Shown here: in pieces, positions 24,061 through 36,336 of the stretch | Layout: each line of letters begins with the position of its first letter | Numbering within the stretch: position 1 is the stretch's first letter | Assembly: GCF_000003605.2 (NCBI RefSeq) | Contig: NW_003137329.1 | Span: 163,510-205,555 of the forward strand | Direction: 5' to 3' | From: Saccoglossus kowalevskii | Taxonomy: Eukaryota > Hemichordata > Enteropneusta > Harrimaniidae | DNA length: 42,046 nucleotides | Made by a program: the position numbers and the translations under genes | The notes under the pieces: model-generated | The model's database searches: none | Seen by the model: the letters and a program-made list of their open reading frames with translations, nothing else | What the model was told of the DNA's origin: nothing

Positions 24061-24977
24061 CAAAAAAAACTTTTAGTGTGCACAAAAATTAACAATAGAA
24101 CTTACTCACTCACTCACTCTCTCTCACACACACAGGGTAATTACAATGTAAAAGATAAAAATTCCTGTGAATGTTAGAGACTCTCTGCAGTATAAAGACT
24201 GACCCATCCTTACAGTCAGAGTAAATATGTATACCTTACACCTACAATTGTGAGATAGAATTAAAATAGTACAACCAACCTTGAATTCAGATTGTATTGT
24301 GTTTTGTGTTAATGGGTCAAGGGAGGACGCTCCCATCTTACGATTACACCCATTGAAGTTAATCTAGTGCTTTGTGGGATCCAGACATCGCTAGTTAAAT
24401 ATAAATGTGTTTTTAAACAAGCCTTGCAGCCTGTCTGCTGATAGTGTGCATAACATTGCAACTAGTAGTTTTCAAAAAGGCATCAGAAATAGTTATTTGA
24501 TACAAAATTGACAAAAAATATTCAGACAAATTAGAAACCTTAAAAAAGCAACTTATATGTTTTGCTCACTATTTTTGTACAAAAACGACTTGTTACTTTT
24601 TATAAAATTAAACCCTAATCATTTTACTTGTTATTTTCTGTCTCAAACGGGATTATTATCTATCATAAATAGTTGACCTTAAACTAACATATTATGCATC
24701 GTGTTGATCTACTGTGTAATGTCATTCAAGTAACAGTTTTAATATAAACCATATACTACTGCATGTCAAATATCTCAAACCATTTTCTGTTCACTACGAG
24801 ATTCAGTGTTATGTGTAAAATGGAACGTAAAAACAGGACAAACAACAGTCACAATGTTGTAGTGGTGTAAAATATCGCACAGGATTTAACAAACGGAAAA
24901 GTATTTCGGTATTTCCATACTGTACACATTTGACGATGATCGATTTTGCTTGAGTTAGTATACTTCAACATCATAAT

Positions 24978-25068
24978 GGGCCTTTAACTTGAAATGAGCC
25001 ATTAAATTTAAATAGGCATTTAACTGAAATGAGCCTTTAATTTGAAATGGGCCTTTAACTTGAAAGCT
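24978..25068. repeat. Short tandem repeat, about 20 bp
   Basis: Four to five imperfect copies of a unit like GGGCCTTTAACTTGAAATGA follow one another. Copies vary in length by a few bases. No function is evident. Confidence 0.75.
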
Positions 25069-26384
25069 TTTGAATCATGTAAAAAATTAACAATAAACAA
25101 ATTCACAGAAATACCACAGATTTTAATCACCCAGAAATGAATTTATGTTTCTGTACACAATTTACTAATGAGTTGGGAAGTAAATTATTTATCTCTATTT
25201 ATTTTTAACTGAATGCGCAAAAAATGAAGCATGCAGCAGAATTACAGTTTGTGTAAAAATTTGCGCTAACTAAAAAATTGGATCAAATTGATAAATAAAC
25301 TGTCACTTTCCGGTGTTGGTAGCATGTATGAAAGAATAATGAAGAAATTGTATGGGTTATATATAAGCCATGTCAACGTTCCCATGATTTTATGGGTCAA
25401 AGGTCACCAAATAGGCATAAAATGATAAAAAGGCATAAAATTATAAAATCTGCCATTGACATTGAGTATATAAATAGAGAACATTGGGATACTAAATAAA
25501 TAAATAGCAAATCAGGATTATCACCTTTGAATGAACTTGAGTGAAAAATTGATTTAAATAGTTGCATTAAGTATCGCAGACACCAGCTAAATTTAGGTTT
25601 AATCACAAATTATGTAGTGTTACTTTATACCACTTGTTGACATAGTATTCCTATCTATAAAGCACATGTTGTTCCAATCAACTTCTCAACTTGGGGCTCT
25701 GATTAAGGGGATTCATAAAATGTAGGGACAGAAATATGATTGTAAATAGCTGTGAAAAGTGAAATATTGAAGGATTTACTGCATATACGGCGAAGCAGAA
25801 TTTTGTCTCAGATAGAATATATTAGTCTGGAAAGATTTGCTTCAATTGTTTTAAAAATTTATTATTCAAATTCTGAATATTTTGGTATAAAGATTGTTGA
25901 ACATTTGACCCCCCAGTAAAAGGACATCCGGGAACCAATTCAAACATTGATATAGAGGGACAGATCATGTAATTTTCAGGGATGGGTAGAAATAATACAC
26001 ATAATGATTAAACTAAAATTAGTAGATTTGATGAAAAACCTGGGTTTATTTGAAATAATTCAGTGGACAGCCCCTTATAATCATCTTGCCCTATCACGGC
26101 TACAGAAATAGATTTCATGTCATAATCTTTAACATGCAGTTTATCGTTGTCGGAAATCGTAAAATCTTGATAAGAGCTTTGTCAATATTTACATGTAACG
26201 CAGTCGGAAGTAGAATGAAAACAACATAAAGAGAGTATGCAAGAAGAGAGAGGAAAGAAAAAATAAAATAGACATATTTAGGGGTAAAATTAATTATCAA
26301 TAAATATTTATTTATTACGGTAATTAATTAATTAATTAATTAATCAAATTATTGTGAAATATTTTAAACCTTTTTAATTCATGA

Positions 26385-26512
26385 AGAGACAGATCAACAT
26401 AAATTCAGTAAGAATCGTGAAATTTTGCGGCCGTGAAAATTCTAATGGTCTTCTTATGACAAGAGTTACATCGACTTTCACGGAATTTTGTCTTGACAAA
26501 TTTCTTTAACTT
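26385..26512 (+). repeat. Interspersed repeat, family C, diverged copy
   Basis: It contains AGTAAGAATCGTGAAATTTT, GGCCGTGAAAATTCTAATGG and TTTCACGGAATTTTGTCTTG in the order seen at 38244-38388. A CACGGAATTTTGTC-like right part supports membership in the same family. Confidence 0.5.
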
Positions 26513-27734
26513 ATCAAATCATAATTAATTCCTAGCACAACATTAAAAAGTATACAGTATTTTATGTGTAAATGCAATTTAATTTTGATAGGCGTAACAA
26601 AACTGCAAAAATAGCATTTACAGAGGTGAATTTTCTCCTTGTTTTTAACTTGAAAGGACTAAAAATAAATTATTTGCAATACACCAAAATTACTGATGAC
26701 ATCATGATCACATCAAAAACAGAAACCAGAAACAAAGACAGCAGCATGAATTTGAGACAGTTCAAAAATTAGTTATGTACATTTCAGATAGATACATGTA
26801 TGTAAGTACATATAGTTCCCTTTGTTCTTACCTTAATTAAAATATTTTAATTTAAATATGAAACGAGAACAGATCTTAAATATGGTTTTACAAATCATCA
26901 CTGTAAACAATGTACATTCCAAGAAGGTTCAAAAACATACAAATACAGATTAATAAAGTTGATGTTAATTGAAATCTACCAAGATATAACTCAGAATGAG
27001 CAGCAATTCTTCAAGATTAAGTTATTCAAATAACTTTGAAAGTAATACCACAGGACATTTGATTGACGTGTAACTGAACTCGTGAAAAGTCACAAGTCTG
27101 CGCTAAAAAAGTTATTGTTACCTTATAGGGAACTATTTTCACCACATACTGGAAGTTAAATCGAGTGTTGAGAACCATCGACATAGCGTCCACATAGCCA
27201 TGGCAAGTTAGTAACAAAGAGGTGGGACTCAACGCTCCCACATAAGTACGTACGTAAAGTATTAGCAAAGATATGATTGGGTATTTTTAGAACGGTAGTT
27301 AAGAATGCGGAAATTGGATAGACGTGATATTATTAAAGCATGCACTGCAGGTCTTTCAGTAGGCATAACAAACAAACTACAGAAGGTGTCCTACTGTGCG
27401 TACTAGTGGACACACACAACAAAGGTTTTGAAGACAGGATATGTCGACCTCACCAACTCCCATACTCAGTCTTATGTATATCAACCAATATTTAGGCACT
27501 GGTAGATTAATATTTATGCATAGAGTATTTTGCTTAGCATATGTAATTTGATAACTTTTTATGGCAATATATAGGCCTATTAAAACCCTTTGAATGACAT
27601 AAATTTTGCACAATTTTGTGTATTTTACTATAATAATTCTTTTGTTAATTTGGAACTATATAGACATAATTTCCAAAAAAATCATTCAAAGGGATAAAGA
27701 ATTTCTAGACAATATTGTAAACGTACTGATCTGT

Positions 27735-28873
27735 TCAGTAGACATTATTAAACTTATTGACCTATGCTGCAGATAATATCAAACTTATTGACCTATGCTG
27801 CAGATAATATCAAACTTATTGACCTATGCTGCAGACAATAACAAACTTATCGACCTATGCTGCTGACATTATCAAACTTATTGACCTATGCTACAGACAA
27901 TATCAAACTTATTGACCTATGCTACAGACAATATCAAACTTACTGACCTATGCTACAGACAATATCAAACTTATTGACCAATGCTACAGACAATATCAAA
28001 CTTATTGACCTATGCTGCAGACAATATCAAACTTATTGACCTATGCTGCAGACAATATCAAACTTATCGACCTATGCTGCTGACAATATCAAACTTATTG
28101 ACTAAGACTACAGATTATCAAATTTATTGACCTATGCTGCAGACAATATCAAACTTATTGACCTATGCTGCAGACAATATCAAACTTATTGACCTATGCT
28201 GTAGACAATATCAAACTTATTGACCTATGCTGCAGACAATATCAAACTTATCGACCTATGCTGCTGACAATATCAAACTTATTGACTGAGACTAGATTAT
28301 CAAATTTATTGACCTATGCTGCAGACAATATCAAACTTATTAACCTATGCTGCAGACAATATCAAACTTATTGACCTATGCTACAGACAATATCAAACTT
28401 ATCGACCTATGCTGCTGACAATATCAAACTTATTGACTGAGACTACAGATTATCAAACTTATCGACCTATGCTGCAGACAAAATCAAACTTATCGACCAA
28501 TGCTGCTGACAATATCAAACTTATTGACCTATGCTGCAGACAATATCAAACTTATCGACCTATGCTGCAGACAATATCAAACTTATCGACCTATGCTGCT
28601 GGCAATATCAATCTTATCGACCTATGCTGCTGACAATATCAAACTTATCGACCTATGCTGCAGAAAATATCAAACTTATTGACCTATGCTGCTGACAATA
28701 TCAAACTTATTGACCTATGCTGCAGACAATATCAAACTTATCGACCTATGCTGCAGACAATATCAAACTTATCGACCTATGCTGCTGGCAATATCAATCT
28801 TATCGACCTATGCTGCTGACAATATCAAACTTATCGACCTATGCTGCAGAAAATATCAAACTTATTGACCTAG
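27735..28873. repeat. 31-bp minisatellite with a 186-bp higher-order unit
   Basis: About 36 tandem copies of a 31-bp unit centred on CTTATTGACCTATGCTGCAG. Shorter variant units with GACTAAGACTACAG or GACTGAGACTA interrupt the array near 28101, 28285 and 28436. The blocks at 28500-28685 and 28686-28868 are identical at nucleotide level, a six-unit (186-bp) duplication. The plus strand lacks stops in the unit, which gives overlapping open frames with a 31-residue period. These are not genes. The array lies in the intron upstream of C1 exon A. Confidence 0.97.
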
Positions 28874-29957
28874 CATTATCATAGCCCAAGTTGCTATTGG
28901 CCAAAGCCGCAGACTGAAGCCAATAACGACCACTTGGAGACACAGTCTTGATATCCACCACTGGGGATAGTATTTGAATTAAAAAGGCCTCAGGAGACAA
29001 TGAATCAACCGATTCCGCAGATAAATGGCTGTTGACACATTCATGTTCCAATATCAACTCAGGCAAGATTAATATTTATAAATTTTCATGTATTAACCAA
29101 TCAAAGCAACTATGTTTTGATGGATAATAAGGAGTAATAAATCACTAACCTTATTAATCCACCAATGTTTGTACATGAACAATACAGAAAGTATTAGATC
29201 ACAGACACGCAATGGGGCGTGGGGTCAATGCACTGTATATACAGCAATATTATTATAATAACTCAGACTTAAGGAACTGATATCAATGACTATTTGTTAA
29301 CATGTTGCACCAGTATTGTTATTACAGGTGTGTAGAACCACAGTAAACGTATCCATTCCCTGGTAACTCAGAAAACTATTACATGTTCACACATATACCA
29401 TGGATATAAGCAACTTCAAATGGTTTCACTCAGTACACAAAAAATAGCCATTAAAGCCCACAAAAAATAAATAAATTGTTCTGGTTAGTGAGCATATCGG
29501 TTCAAAGGTACTGCTCACAACTTTTTTTTTCTGGTTTTTGCCAAAATTACATAAAAACAGCAACAACAAAAATAAAACATGAACAAAACGTGCATCCCAC
29601 AAATCTTGAAATAAGAATACACATTGGGTAGGCATTCCTGTAAGCATGTTCTATGGGAATCCCTGAGGGCGGTAGACAACTATAGCGAGATTGCAACATC
29701 ACTGATAGTTTATACATGTAATGTGTTGATAAAGGTAAATGTGGGTATATGCTAAAATTGCAATCCCATCAAACCTCATACAACTTCTAAGACATTAAAT
29801 ACATTGTACTTTTCAGGCTTTTAAGGAAACTTCAATAAAATTTTATTCCAGTTCCTTTTTTTGTAATTTTATTGTAGTTGGGGACATTTTTCCACTCTTT
29901 GTGAACTTTTATTGATATCCTGTCTGCTTCTCAGCTATTTAAACTACTTTCCAGCCA

Positions 29958-30137
29958 TTAATCTTTTCACCACCAGTTCCCTCTTTCCATCACAACTTTT
30001 TTTGAGGAAAAACTGAAAATTGATTCACATTTTGTCTGTTGTCTCCAAAATTAGGGTTCATTTTTAGAAATATTAAAGAATACAAGAAAAAAGTGCTGAC
30101 AAATTTGCGTGAGAAAGTCTGGCGGTAAAAAGATTAA
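29958..30137 (-). mobile_element. TTAA-bounded MITE, family G, copy 1
   Basis: A 180-bp element with inverted ends: left TTAATCTTTTCACCACCAG, right the complement of TTAATCTTTTTACCGCCAG. TTAA lies at both boundaries, the target site typical of piggyBac-superfamily transposons. A second copy in inverted orientation is at 40171-40395 and shares the internal AACCCTAATTTT and GACAACAGACAAAA blocks. No transposase is encoded, so movement would depend on an enzyme from elsewhere. Confidence 0.85.
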
Positions 30138-30369
30138 AGACTGACAAGTCATTTGACCAAGCATATAGGCTAGCTCTAATCAGCTGTGAAAAAGTCATAT
30201 ATTATGGTCAACAGTTTTTCACACATTACATTGAACACCTATCATTTGCTGGTACACCTATCATAGATGTGTTTTTGTACATTGTATGTCTATAAAAATA
30301 ACTGAATCATGAAACCAGTCACTGAATCCATAAATCAAAGTCTCCAATTTTACAAAAGTGCTATCCCAG

Positions 30370-30565
30370 TGACATCTAGGTCTGTTTGAACCCAAGCACC
30401 TGTAAGCCTAATTTCTCCCTGAAGTGAAGGATTTTGGGCCAGTGGTTTAGACCTCCCATTAAGCCTCCTGCACATTCCCCAAGGAAGGTTGTCGAACCAC
30501 TTCTAGTATTTAATCTCAGAACCTACCAATCCTAGACCTGGCAACAACTACTACACTAACATTGA
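30370..30565 (-). mobile_element. Possible decayed SINE-like remnant
   Basis: On the minus strand a GTTAGTGTAGTAGTTG start, a GCCAGGTCTAGG middle and a GGTTCTGAGATT block recall, in order and spacing, the tRNA-like part of the element near 15.1 kb. The body (CCCTGAAGTGAAGGATTTTG on the plus strand) is GC-richer than its surroundings. The resemblance is weak. Confidence 0.35.
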
Positions 30566-30907
30566 TTTCAGGTTTTCCAGTTCAGATTCTCTCAATTGTT
30601 TGATTTTATTCTGATTACCAAACATAATTTAATCATTAGAATAATTAAATTAAAGAAAATTATATTATCCTTGCTATAACTTTATTATTAATTAAAAAAC
30701 ACAACTTAACTTTAAATGAATCGTTTAATTTTTCCTCTATTGTACAAAATTATAAAGTCAGCATACTGCTTCAACTCAATTCCAGTGACATAATAGAAAG
30801 CTTTGCGACTCAAAACATTACTTAATAATAGGCATGGACGAGACAGGCTGACATGTTCTACTCCAATTGATAAGCCTCAACTGATAATCAATGGAGTTCT
30901 TAAAAAA

Positions 30908-31107
30908 TGTAAATGCATGACCTACTCACTGGGTTTTCAGTACTTCCGCTGAGATATAAAACCTCACAATTTAAATTCACATGAACACGTAAGATAACAA
31001 TAGAACTCATCGTTCCCGTGGCAAATTTGTGAACTTATAACCCAGTGAATAAGCTCAAAATATCAAAATAGTGAAATTAAATACAAGTGAAAATAGAATG
31101 CTATAGA
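30908..31107 (+). mobile_element. MITE-like element, family B, copy 2
   Basis: This is a diverged copy of the element at 251-463. It shares the CTCACTGGGTTTT start, the AACAATAGAACTCAT core and the TCAAAATAGTGAAA right part, with small insertions and deletions between. Its extreme ends are less clear than in copy 1. Confidence 0.7.
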
Positions 31108-32270
31108 ACAATTTAAGTCAACTCTTGTAATGTAATAAAATACTGTATTCTATTCACACTACACTGAAAAAACTTGTTGCTAACAACTTCTTTATTGCAA
31201 TAGTATATTTTGGGTCTAGTATACGACTTACATTTACATGTATTAGTATTGGTATGCCTCAGGAACATATGCCACATTTTAATGATCTAGTAATACAATA
31301 AATTGTTGATATGTGAGCTGCCGCTATTTTATTCCTTCATTGCCTCCGGGGAATGTGAAAGCGTTAATAAAATTATTATTGAAGTTGTGCTTCTAATAGA
31401 GCAATCATGGTAGTGTGAATTACGTGAAACACTGGAATAATACAAAATATTCAAACGCTCTGATTCACATACTTTGGGCAAAGGATTGACCCCAATTCCT
31501 TACAACGATGTTACTATACCTAGTTCTTTACAAACAGTTTAAATCTTAAAGGTCAATACCACCACACAGCATTGCAATGTATATAGATTGTACATCATAA
31601 TACCACTAACAACCCTCAATATTGAATTTAGGTTAGAGGTCATATTCTCAAGTACATAGGAAGCAAGGATGGGAGATATAGGGGGATAATCTGGTAGATT
31701 ATCGAAAAATAACAAAAGTAGACAATTTCCACTCTGTACCTGTGTGCTCACTTATTTCTGGTTAACTTTCACCACTTTTTTTTCATCAAAAAGGACTTTT
31801 TTTTTTCTTTTTAGATTACAGTTTTTAAATTTCTTTTTATAAGACCCTTTTTATCCTTTCCTAAGAATTTTATGCGTCTAATAAATATTATTATCATGTA
31901 GTTTACATTATTTTTAAGGAGGCACGAGGACGGATATTATGCTCGACTTCACTGACCTTTAAATTCCCACAGTCGTGAAAACGCAGCAAACAAACATGAA
32001 TCACATTCCAAACAAAAGAATTATAATTTGCTATTCCTGTTTGTTTACCGCACACAATTAATATCCGCCGAAAGTGAAAGAAATTAACCTCATAAACCAG
32101 TTGAACACTTGACGATAAAAGGATAGATGAGGAATTGAATTGACCATTCACGTAATAGTTACCTAACATTGGAATGATTTCATGACTCAATATGTATACA
32201 CAACTAAAGTGAATTACATAAAGAGAGTTTAGGACAGGGTTAGGATTGCAAATGGATGGATGGATAATGG

Positions 32271-32414
32271 TACAGTAAAATCTGTATTAGAAGCCACATC
32301 CCTAATAGAAGTCCACCCATTCATTTTGAACAATTGAGAACCAATAATTCACCATTTCTTATATGCGTAGGTGCTCTAATAGAAGCCGCGGTTTCTAATA
32401 CACATTTTACAGTA
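32271..32414. mobile_element. MITE-like element, family D, full copy
   Basis: A 144-bp element whose ends are inverted copies: left TACAGTAAAATCTGTATTAG, right the complement of TACTGTAAAATGTGTATTAG. The motif CTAATAGAAG occurs in both halves. Partial or decayed relatives carrying the same motif are near 898-935, 7208-7350, 9722-9793 and 31385-31405. Confidence 0.85.
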
Positions 32415-33380
32415 ATAGTAAAAATACATTGTACAAATAATGGCATGTAACTTGTGATGATAAGATTTTCAAAGTTTTCAAAAGTGGTCAAAATTTAGGA
32501 AACCACACAAACAAAAGTAGCAATGTCTGTTTGAAAAAGAATTGGTGAATAATATTTCTATTTTTAATAAACTTACAATGCAAAAAAATATTGCAAAAAA
32601 TATGTTTGCATAAATTTGAAAGAGATAAGCAACCAACATGTTCAGGGTTGGTCAAGATGCTAAAATGACCACTGCACTGCACTGCACTGCAGACACACTC
32701 CCAATAAAAAAATTATTACAATTTAACAAACTGTTCACTGAAGTGTTATCGTTTGCGCAATCACTACATAACACAGCACTGTATTTCATGGTGTTGTGTA
32801 CATTGAAATACAGGATATATTTCATAAGTACAGGTATGTAAACTCTAAAATTTACCAGCCATAAAGAAATTTATCTGTGTATACACTTGTGTTTATCAGG
32901 TGTGTCCCAGGTGAGCCAATATAGCGCTATTAAAACCATTGTCAGTGTTGACATTCAACACAAGTCAACAAACACTCCTAGCCGTTAACACACAAACATA
33001 ACAGTTTGTTTTCTGACACATAAACTTGTAGAAAAAGCCAACATATATTGTTTTAAGTTCTATTTTTGGAACAGAACGTTGAGCCTCCATTACTGGATTA
33101 TATTGCGAAAAATAATAATGGACTTAAGTTACGCCCTTAAAAACACAAAATAAGAGTATGTTTCATTTGGTGAAACTGGTTCACGACTGGACTTATATTT
33201 AACCAATTGGGTTCCAAAGTCAACTTACTATTCATAATTTTAAAACCCACATATTCCATAATTTTGAACATGACTTGTAGATAAAATAAAAAATTATCTG
33301 GTCCAAAGTTATCAAAAAAAATTACATGAAAATTTTGATATTTCAATTGAGCTAGTATATTGTTGTCTTGGAGGTCATGA

Positions 33381-33580
33381 TACTGTAAAATACTTTATTT
33401 TAGTTAGATTAATTTTAGCTGAAAAGTGTTTTTAGGTGTTTTGTATGGAATTTATTTTCACTGATTTCTGACAAGTTGAATGTGAAATATAGGAAAAAAG
33501 GTATATTCACTGGATTTTATTTTGACTGAATCATTCCTTCAGCGAAAATAGCGAAAATAAATTCCAAGTATTTCACAGTA
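33381..33580 (-). mobile_element. MITE-like element, family A, copy 2
   Basis: A 200-bp copy starts TACTGTAAAATACTTTATTT and ends TATTTCACAGTA. It aligns with the reverse complement of 675-843 and contains the same GTATGGAATTTATTTTCACTG and GACTGAATCATT blocks. It is the longest copy in the window and probably closest to full length. Confidence 0.85.
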
Positions 33581-34552
33581 GAACAATACCAAATGCTTTT
33601 AACAATATACCCCCCCCCCTCCACGAGGTCAGCCACAAATAGCCAAAGACAAGAACGATACACACTACATAGCATTGGATTTTTACAAACTTCAGTTTAA
33701 AATGAAGGCACATAAACGCAGAGCAGAATTTAAAGGTCATTTTGAAAGCAAGACACCAGTACATAAATCAGAAGACAATGAAAATAAAAGCTGTGATTGT
33801 GCATGAAGAGAAAAATAAATCCTTGGGGAGGTTGTTGGCATGGTAGAATACACAAAAACAATTATAAAGCAAAACAGTTGAAAGAAAGAAGGCGTCTCAG
33901 AGGTGATAGGTGGAAAATTCACTGCACATCGACAATCAATTCTCAGGTCACTTGCGCAACCATGATGAATAAGACTGTTTTATGAGATCTGACACATGCA
34001 AGCTAAAAACGTAGTTTTGCTGAAAGTTACAGTGCAAGAAACAATTTCTTGTAATTTTTATTTATTTTTAGGCCGATAGAAATTCTAATTCCTTTACATG
34101 TGTAGGCAGTCAGGTTTAATTGAAAATTTTGATATTGCAGCATAGGTAGCACCCAAATCTGTAAAATCCTCAACGAGTCCACCATACATCAGAACAATAC
34201 AATATTTGCTCTATTAGTAACACAAGTGCTCAAATGATGAGTTCAAGAACAAAATAAGTCATATTTTGATGAACCGACATATAATTGCAATTTCAGGTGT
34301 ATATGTGTGCATTAATTCAACATGCGTTTATATATAAATATAGCAAATATCTCTGCTGGAGTCTTTAGGACAAGAGGAAGTGCCAAGGTCATAAATTTAT
34401 TTAAATCATAAATTCATCAGCATTTTATAGCCACAATGTTTTCCAGTGTATTCTGAATTAATGTCTGTGTGGAATGCAAGATGGCCACTTGTTGCACCAT
34501 TCATCACAATGTGATCTTTTCACTATATTTTCATATTCCTACACCACTTTCA

Positions 34553-34785
34553 TTAACCCTTTGAGCATCGCTAATGAAAATTGTCATCACCTATAAAATG
34601 ATTTGGTATAGTCTGGTCCATGATGAAATGTTGATAAAAAATGTCAAACCTTTTTACCAAAAACCAAAATCAATATTTGAAACATTGTCCAAAATGATGA
34701 TGAAATTCAGTGACAATTTGGCAAAGGGAGAAAATATTAGCATTGAATTTTGAGCAAAAAAAATTTCTGGCGCTCAAAGTGTTAA
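34553..34785. mobile_element. TTAA-bounded MITE, second subfamily
   Basis: A 233-bp element: left TTAACCCTTTGAGCATCG, right the complement of TTAACACTTTGAGCGCCAG. TTAA lies at both boundaries. The ends resemble family G (TTAAYCYTT...) but the interior is different, so this is treated as a related subfamily. No coding capacity. Confidence 0.85.
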
Positions 34786-35565
34786 ACTACTGTGGATAAA
34801 CATATCACAATCAAAAGAATATTCTCCAATTATTATTGTAAGATATTATCAAAATTTAAACCAAGCTGGAATCAACTATAACTATTTGTCATACAAAGTT
34901 TTTTTTCAATATGTCAGACAGACAGAGCAATAATGCAATTGGGAAAATCCTGTTTCCATGGACACATATTTTGCTACACTTTCTTAAAAATCTGAAATGT
35001 AACTAGTACAATAATCAGAAAAAGAGCAAAATGTGGAATGCTTAACTACAGTTTAGAATACTGTAAAATGACGTATCTACACTCATTCCAACATTTTGAA
35101 TTTTAACCTATGAGAGGAAACTACATGCACATCAACATTGAATGTGTTCTCGGTTATTGACGTTGTTTCCTTTGTTGACAGTGCACTAACGCAAACGTTG
35201 GCAGAGTGCAAAATGTTTTATGTTGTCATTTTAGACTTATCTCTTAGAAAAAGATGTATAAGAATAAGATTTATGATGAGAATGCTGCAAAGTGTGCACT
35301 CAGGCAGTATGGGAATGCATCAACCTCTGCTACATGTCGTTGATATATCGTCATACAGATTTCATGACTAATTTGCAATATTCTTTGTCATAATAACCTC
35401 ATACCATAAACAATAAAACAATTAAGATAAATCTTCTCTTAAGAGAGTTTGAAAAAAATTCAAATTTTACATTACTGGATATTTAAAACACATTTTTTGG
35501 AAAAATCATTTTCTAGCTGTATTTTAGGATTGAACCATAGTAATGAAAGTTGTATACAGTATACT

Positions 35566-35733
35566 ATAGTATACTAATTTCGTTTTAGAATGATTCAATG
35601 AAAATAAAATTCAGCTTTTTTCCTATATTTTACATTCAACTCGTCAGAAATCAGTGAAAATAAATTCCATACGAGACACAAAAAGTCTTTCCAGCGAAAA
35701 TTAATTCCAACTAAATTCAAGTATTTTACAGTA
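35566..35733 (+). mobile_element. MITE-like element, family A, copy 3
   Basis: This is the same family as 675-843 and in the same orientation. It contains GATTCAATGAAAATAAAAT, AGTGAAAATAAATTCCATAC and the terminal AAGTATTTTACAGTA. The left end is altered by a short palindromic GTATACTATAGTATAC-type sequence. Confidence 0.8.
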
Positions 35734-36265
35734 GTTTAACAAGTGGTGGCCTGCTGTCACAGTATAGTTCCAGGTAACACATGCATCTTATATACGAGTT
35801 CTCAAGAAAATGACATCTTTATAAAGTGCCTCCAAGCACAGATTTGGCACTTGTATAAAGTATCCAGTGCGTATACTATTTAGGTCAAAGTTCACTTTAC
35901 CTTCTAAGGGTGACATGCATACCTTTGTTGAATAAACTCAGCGTTAACTCTCTCTACCTGAGGTTAAGAGCATACACTTCTCATTACAATGATTAAACGC
36001 AGCAATGGATTGAGCCTATTAACCCATACTTGTGCCAACTTTCATGCCAATTCTCAGAGTTAGTGTCCACTGACATAACCATAGACTACAGATGAGGACC
36101 AGTGTACACTGCCAAAAGTATTGCAGTTGGTGGTGACCTTTGACATGACCTATGACCCAGCAAATTTACAACTCACTAAAGCCTCCACAAGGCCAGGTGA
36201 CGTGAAGGAATGCTTTAAGTTTGTTACTTTATAAAAACATACAAGATTAAAAACATTTTTCTTAC

Positions 36266-36336
36266 GTTCAAATTTTCAGCTTCTGTTCGTATAAATTTCG
36301 CTCTTCGTGTGGATAAATAAGAATCTTTCCAACTTG
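36266..36336 (-). CDS. Possible upstream coding exon linking 41.6 kb to the C1 exons
   Basis: This is a candidate 71-nt exon. On the minus strand it follows a pyrimidine-rich acceptor (CTTTGTCTTTGTAG) and ends at a GTAAGA donor. Read from phase 1 it stays open, encodes SWKDSYLSTRRAKFIRTEAENLN, and ends in phase 0. Those are exactly the phases needed between the exon at 41551-41715 (ends in phase 1) and C1 exon A (starts in phase 0). A basic Ser/Arg-rich stretch just before the C1 domain would be unremarkable. I see no homology, and longer acceptor choices (one in the same phase, with AG at the CG-TGG position; another in phase 2) are possible. The segment could also be non-coding with chance splice signals. 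The exon is inferred from splice grammar only. Confidence 0.3.

Larger units (their letters stand above)
22346..36265 (-). other. Intron sequence between the C1 exon A and the candidate upstream exon
   Basis: About 13.9 kb without an accepted exon. It contains the 31-bp minisatellite at 27735-28873, TTAA-bounded elements at 29958-30137 and 34553-34785, and other MITE-like copies at 30908-31107, 32271-32414, 33381-33580 and 35566-35733. It also holds a possible SINE remnant near 30.4 kb, small tandem repeats at 24978-25068 and a (AATT)n tract at about 26318-26345. Nothing recognisable was seen in 22.4-24.9, 25.1-26.3 and 31.1-32.2 kb. An open stretch at about 27123-27268 ending at a weak GTAACA donor could be an alternative first exon but is not supported. 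Confidence 0.5.

Noticed and set aside
27026-27268. 80-codon minus frame ending in phase 0 at a GTAACA donor, a possible alternative first exon before C1 exon A
   Set aside because: The donor is weak, no promoter or conserved start is visible, and composition is not clearly coding. Transcript data would be needed to accept it.
28165-28868. Overlapping plus-strand open frames with a 31-residue repeat
   Set aside because: The period of 31 residues equals the 31-bp unit read through all frames, so these are a minisatellite artefact.
27735-28873. CRISPR-like array
   Set aside because: The 31-bp units abut one another without unique spacers, and the setting is a eukaryotic intron, so it is a minisatellite.
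31903-32190. 95-codon minus frame in a patch of higher complexity
   Set aside because: No family features or splice context. The patch may be conserved non-coding sequence, but nothing visible shows it.
35138-35371. 77-codon plus-strand frame
   Set aside because: No recognised domain, no flanking splice signals that make sense, and the opposite strand carries the only supported gene.
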